In this document: piece after piece, positions 4,069 to 6,457 of the stretch
Layout: every line of letters begins with the position of its first letter
Numbering within the stretch: the stretch's first letter is position 1
NCBI GenBank assembly: GCA_005879065.1
Contig: VBLU01000045.1
Coordinates: forward strand, 1 to 6,457
Direction: 5' to 3'
DNA from: Methanobacteriota archaeon
GTDB lineage: Archaea > Thermoplasmatota > Thermoplasmata > RBG-16-68-12
Length of the DNA: 6,457 bases
Notes under the pieces: generated by a model
Seen by the model: only the letters and a program-made list of their open reading frames with translations
The model's database searches: none
What the model was told of the DNA's origin: nothing
Made by a program: the position numbers and the translations under genes

Positions 4069-6457
4069 TCATAGCTGGGCCGACAGATCGAGGAATTCGT
4101 CGAATTCCCCATTGAGTCGCTTCAGGTCCGCGTCCGCCAAACGACCGGGCGTGACGCGAGCGATCACCGTCACCCCGTGGACGAAGGCCATGTCGTTCGC
4201 CTTCCGAAGGAATCGGATCACGTCCGCGAGGGAGCCTTCCGCGATCACCTCGTCCAGCCCGTCGTATAGGATCGCGCCTCCTTTCCCTTCGCGCGCGAAG
4301 GGCAGGATCGCCCGCAGACCCGCGGGATCGAGGTCCTTCGGCGCGATGGCCCCGGAGGCTCTCTCGGATATCTGGACGATCGGTGCCTTTTTCACGCCGA
4401 ATTCAAGACGCAGCCGCTCCGGAGCCGCGTGGGTCATGATCAACGCGGGCTTGCCCCCTTTGACCAAGTCTCGCATCCACGTAATCGCGATCGCGGGATT
4501 GTTTGCGACGATCAGGTAGCGCTTCCCCACGTCGAGATGACGCAGCCGTCCGCCGCAGTTCGCGCAGGTCAAGGCCCGCGGGTCCGTCCCCTCGAAGACG
4601 GTCTGCAACTCGCCGCACGACTCGCATCGAAGGGAGACCTGTTTGCGTTCGCTCAGGACGCCCGCGGCGATCGGCTTCCGGCAGTTCGGACAACGCATTA
4701 GGCCGGATGCGCAGCTGAAGTGGAACAAGGCTCCGCACGTACAACGATACGTGCGATCCGATTCATGGATCTCCTTCAGGCAATGGGTGCAATGACCGAC
4801 GACCGGGCTCGCCTCCGGCGACGGTGCCGGCGAAATGATCTTCCGGACGACGGTCACCTCCTCCTCGACGACCGGCGGCGGCGCCTCCCCGAGATGTTGC
4901 TTGTAGTATGTCCGAGTCACGAAGCCGAGCATCAAGACCAGGGTCAGGGAGAGAATCCAGTAGATCAAGCCGGTGACGACGGCCCGAATGCCGATAACCC
5001 AGAGCGCGGTCGGGACGAAGTAGAAGAGGATGAGGACCCCGATGCCCGCTTTGCCAGCCCGATGAAACCACTTCGCCCGGTACACTCGGGGACGATATTC
5101 GGCGGGATACGAATCCCGGAACCGCTGGTACGCGCCCTCCTGGAGTCGCGAGATGGCATAGCACGCGACGAGCATGACGCCAAAGAGCACCTGCGGATTC
5201 TCCGGGACATCGAAGGTTCGGAAGTAGATCGAGTCGCTCGGTACATTGGAGGGATCCCAGGTCGCGCCGTACGTCAGGAGCTCGCCCCCCGGCGTCCGGA
5301 TCAGATTGATCCCGCCGCGGTCCACCGAGGGGCCCCAGAAACTCAGGGTCCCAATGAGGTAGTGCGTGTCCGACTCGACCACCTCTCCCGTGTACGACGC
5401 GGGGGCGCGGACGTCGAAGTCTCGAACGTAGAATCCCGATGCGGTCCCTGCGGTGTCCGAATGGAATCGCAACCGGAGTCGCGCGGTTTGTCCGAGCAGA
5501 CGGGTCAGGTTCACGGTCTCGCTCGACCAGACGCCCGGTGCCGTCGAAGGAAGATTCGCACTCGCTCCGAACGAGAGGTTGGTCCAGTCCGTGTAGGCAG
5601 GAGGATGGGCGTATTCGATTCGGAGGTAGTCGCCCGGGCCGTTCACAGTTCCGGTGTAGTTGAACGTCGCCCAAGCGCGGGAGGCGAACCGGAAGTCGAA
5701 TGGCAAACCTGCAGCAAGGGCGGGATCCGCCGAGGTACTGCTCGACGCATCCACATTGTTGTCGTACCGGGACGTCGTGTCGTTGCCGGCCCAAAAGGCC
5801 TGGCGCCCACCCACGGTGGTCACATGCCATCCGTTCTCCGGAAGAAAGGGCCAGGAGCCGGGATACGCGCCAGAACCCGCGAGGGAGGGTGACTGGACCG
5901 CGCGGTAGGAGAAGCCTTCGTACAACGCGTTGACCAGAGCGCCTGTCGCCAGCGGGACCCTCCCCTCCGTCGTCGTGATGTTCGCCTCGAATAGGAATCG
6001 GATCTCGACCGGTGCCGTCGCGTTGGCATCCGTGCCTGCCAGTCCATCCGTGCTCCGGTTGAAACTCGTCGCGGCGTCCGAGACCTTGTCGCGAAGGTCG
6101 AACGGATACATCTCCACGTACTGGGCCGAGGTGCCGCGTCCGGAGGCCTCGAGCAGGTCCTCGAGGAGGTCCGTGTAACGGACACCTTCGGTCGCGTCGA
6201 GACGGGAATTGTGGTTCGCGGTTCCAGGGGAAGCGAACGCGAACGTGAACCCTCGCGGGATCGTCGGGTACTCGTCGAACATGTGAAGGATCTTCATTCG
6301 GAGATCGGTGGCCTTGTCACCGGTCAGGGTCCACGTGACGTGGCCGCCGCCCCGCAGGTCCGAGGTGCCGAAGAGTTCGTAGTCCGTCGAGACGACGAGA
6401 TGGCCTGTGGAGCCTTGCCCGACCGTCGGAGGAAGGACGCTCCAAAACAGGAGAAGG
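4069..6457 (-). CDS. Membrane protein: exported beta-rich domain, three TM helices, RING-like zinc module, zinc ribbon, DUF835 (N-terminus cut)
   Basis: The frame is open from the TGA at 4069-4071 to the right edge, giving 795 visible residues, numbered here from the edge. Residues 1-15 (LLLFWSVLPPTVGQG) look like the core and cleavage region of a signal peptide, so the true start is probably just outside the window; the Met codon at 6297 is internal. Residues 16 to about 420 form an exported region with no cysteine and seven N-x-S/T sequons. Its part around 220-352 resembles MAM/InhA-like jelly rolls (tentative). TM segments lie at about 422-437, 470-490 and 493-513, with a basic loop between the first two. 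A RING-like set follows: C556, C559, C572, C574, H579, C582, C589, C592. A zinc ribbon follows: C611, C614, C631, C634. DUF835 occupies about 642-788, including ALIMTHAAPERLR and ILYDGLDEVI. This layout suggests a surface sensor or scaffold with a cytoplasmic output region. The DUF835 call is good; the function is unknown. Confidence 0.88.
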   Translation of the reverse strand, partial: LLLFWSVLPPTVGQGSTGHLVVSTDYELFGTSDLRGGGHVTWTLTGDKATDLRMKILHMFDEYPTIPRGFTFAFASPGTANHNSRLDATEGVRYTDLLEDLLEASGRGTSAQYVEMYPFDLRDKVSDAATSFNRSTDGLAGTDANATAPVEIRFLFEANITTTEGRVPLATGALVNALYEGFSYRAVQSPSLAGSGAYPGSWPFLPENGWHVTTVGGRQAFWAGNDTTSRYDNNVDASSSTSADPALAAGLPFDFRFASRAWATFNYTGTVNGPGDYLRIEYAHPPAYTDWTNLSFGASANLPSTAPGVWSSETVNLTRLLGQTARLRLRFHSDTAGTASGFYVRDFDVRAPASYTGEVVESDTHYLIGTLSFWGPSVDRGGINLIRTPGGELLTYGATWDPSNVPSDSIYFRTFDVPENPQVLFGVMLVACYAISRLQEGAYQRFRDSYPAEYRPRVYRAKWFHRAGKAGIGVLILFYFVPTALWVIGIRAVVTGLIYWILSLTLVLMLGFVTRTYYKQHLGEAPPPVVEEEVTVVRKIISPAPSPEASPVVGHCTHCLKEIHESDRTYRCTCGALFHFSCASGLMRCPNCRKPIAAGVLSERKQVSLRCESCGELQTVFEGTDPRALTCANCGGRLRHLDVGKRYLIVANNPAIAITWMRDLVKGGKPALIMTHAAPERLRLEFGVKKAPIVQISERASGAIAPKDLDPAGLRAILPFAREGKGGAILYDGLDEVIAEGSLADVIRFLRKANDMAFVHGVTVIARVTPGRLADADLKRLNGEFDEFLDLSAQL

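Noticed and set aside
4062..4076. An AGCTA/TAGCT inverted repeat between the convergent ubiX and DUF835 stops, as a shared terminator.
   Set aside because: The stem is only 5 bp with a 5-base loop and has no T-tract on either side, so chance is a sufficient explanation.
3408..4115. A 235-codon plus-strand frame with an ATG, overlapping ubiX in another frame.
   Set aside because: The overlapping frame encodes all the conserved UbiX motifs; this one becomes Arg-rich and lacks any pattern. It remains relevant only as a possible frameshift source for the ubiX start.
4720..5892. A 390-codon plus-strand open frame inside the DUF835 gene.
   Set aside because: It lies wholly opposite a well-supported coding frame and its translation is low-complexity and charged with no domain pattern.
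1..6457. tRNA, rRNA, CRISPR repeats, insertion sequences, attachment sites.
   Set aside because: Reading the intergenic gaps showed no cloverleaf, no regularly spaced repeats, no transposase-like frame and no terminal repeats; nearly all of the window is coding.

Overview
This GC-rich window looks like chromosomal DNA from an archaeon. It encodes archaeal/eukaryotic-type ribosomal proteins (S19e, L31e, L39e), anti-association factor aIF6, a PDCD5/TFAR19-type DNA-binding protein, and two mainly archaeal protein families, DUF373 and DUF835. TATA-like boxes sit about 27-31 bases upstream of several starts, as expected for leaderless or near-leaderless archaeal transcripts. The gene content and the large DUF835 membrane protein suggest an uncultured, GC-rich member of the Thermoplasmatota. 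That placement is inference.

Layout, left to right. (1) 1-811, minus strand: a DUF373 membrane protein whose C-terminus runs off the left edge; it has its own TATA-like box. (2) 876-2770, minus strand: a compact five-gene translation cluster transcribed S19e, PDCD5-like, L39e, L31e, aIF6, with 3-9 bases between genes. The 51-residue L39e gene is easy to miss. (3) 2848-3390, minus strand: a GNAT-family acetyltransferase just upstream of the cluster. (4) 3391-3495: a divergent promoter region containing a perfect 7-bp inverted repeat (3415-3432) over a TATA-like core. (5) 3496-4062, plus strand: UbiX flavin prenyltransferase, the only plus-strand gene. (6) 4069-6457, minus strand: a large membrane protein that converges on ubiX with 6 bases between the stops and runs off the right edge at its N-terminus. 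It has a signal-peptide-like start, a sequon-rich and cysteine-free exported half, three membrane segments, a RING-like zinc module, a zinc ribbon and a C-terminal DUF835 domain.

The five-gene cluster makes ribosomal proteins and a 50S maturation/anti-association factor, and such genes are commonly linked in archaea. UbiX makes prenylated FMN for UbiD-type decarboxylases, but no ubiD is present here. The most unusual item is the RING-like/DUF835 membrane protein, which has the layout of a surface sensor or scaffold with a cytoplasmic zinc and DUF835 output region. There is no gene-free stretch above 300 bases. I saw no tRNA, rRNA, CRISPR array, insertion sequence or integration scar.
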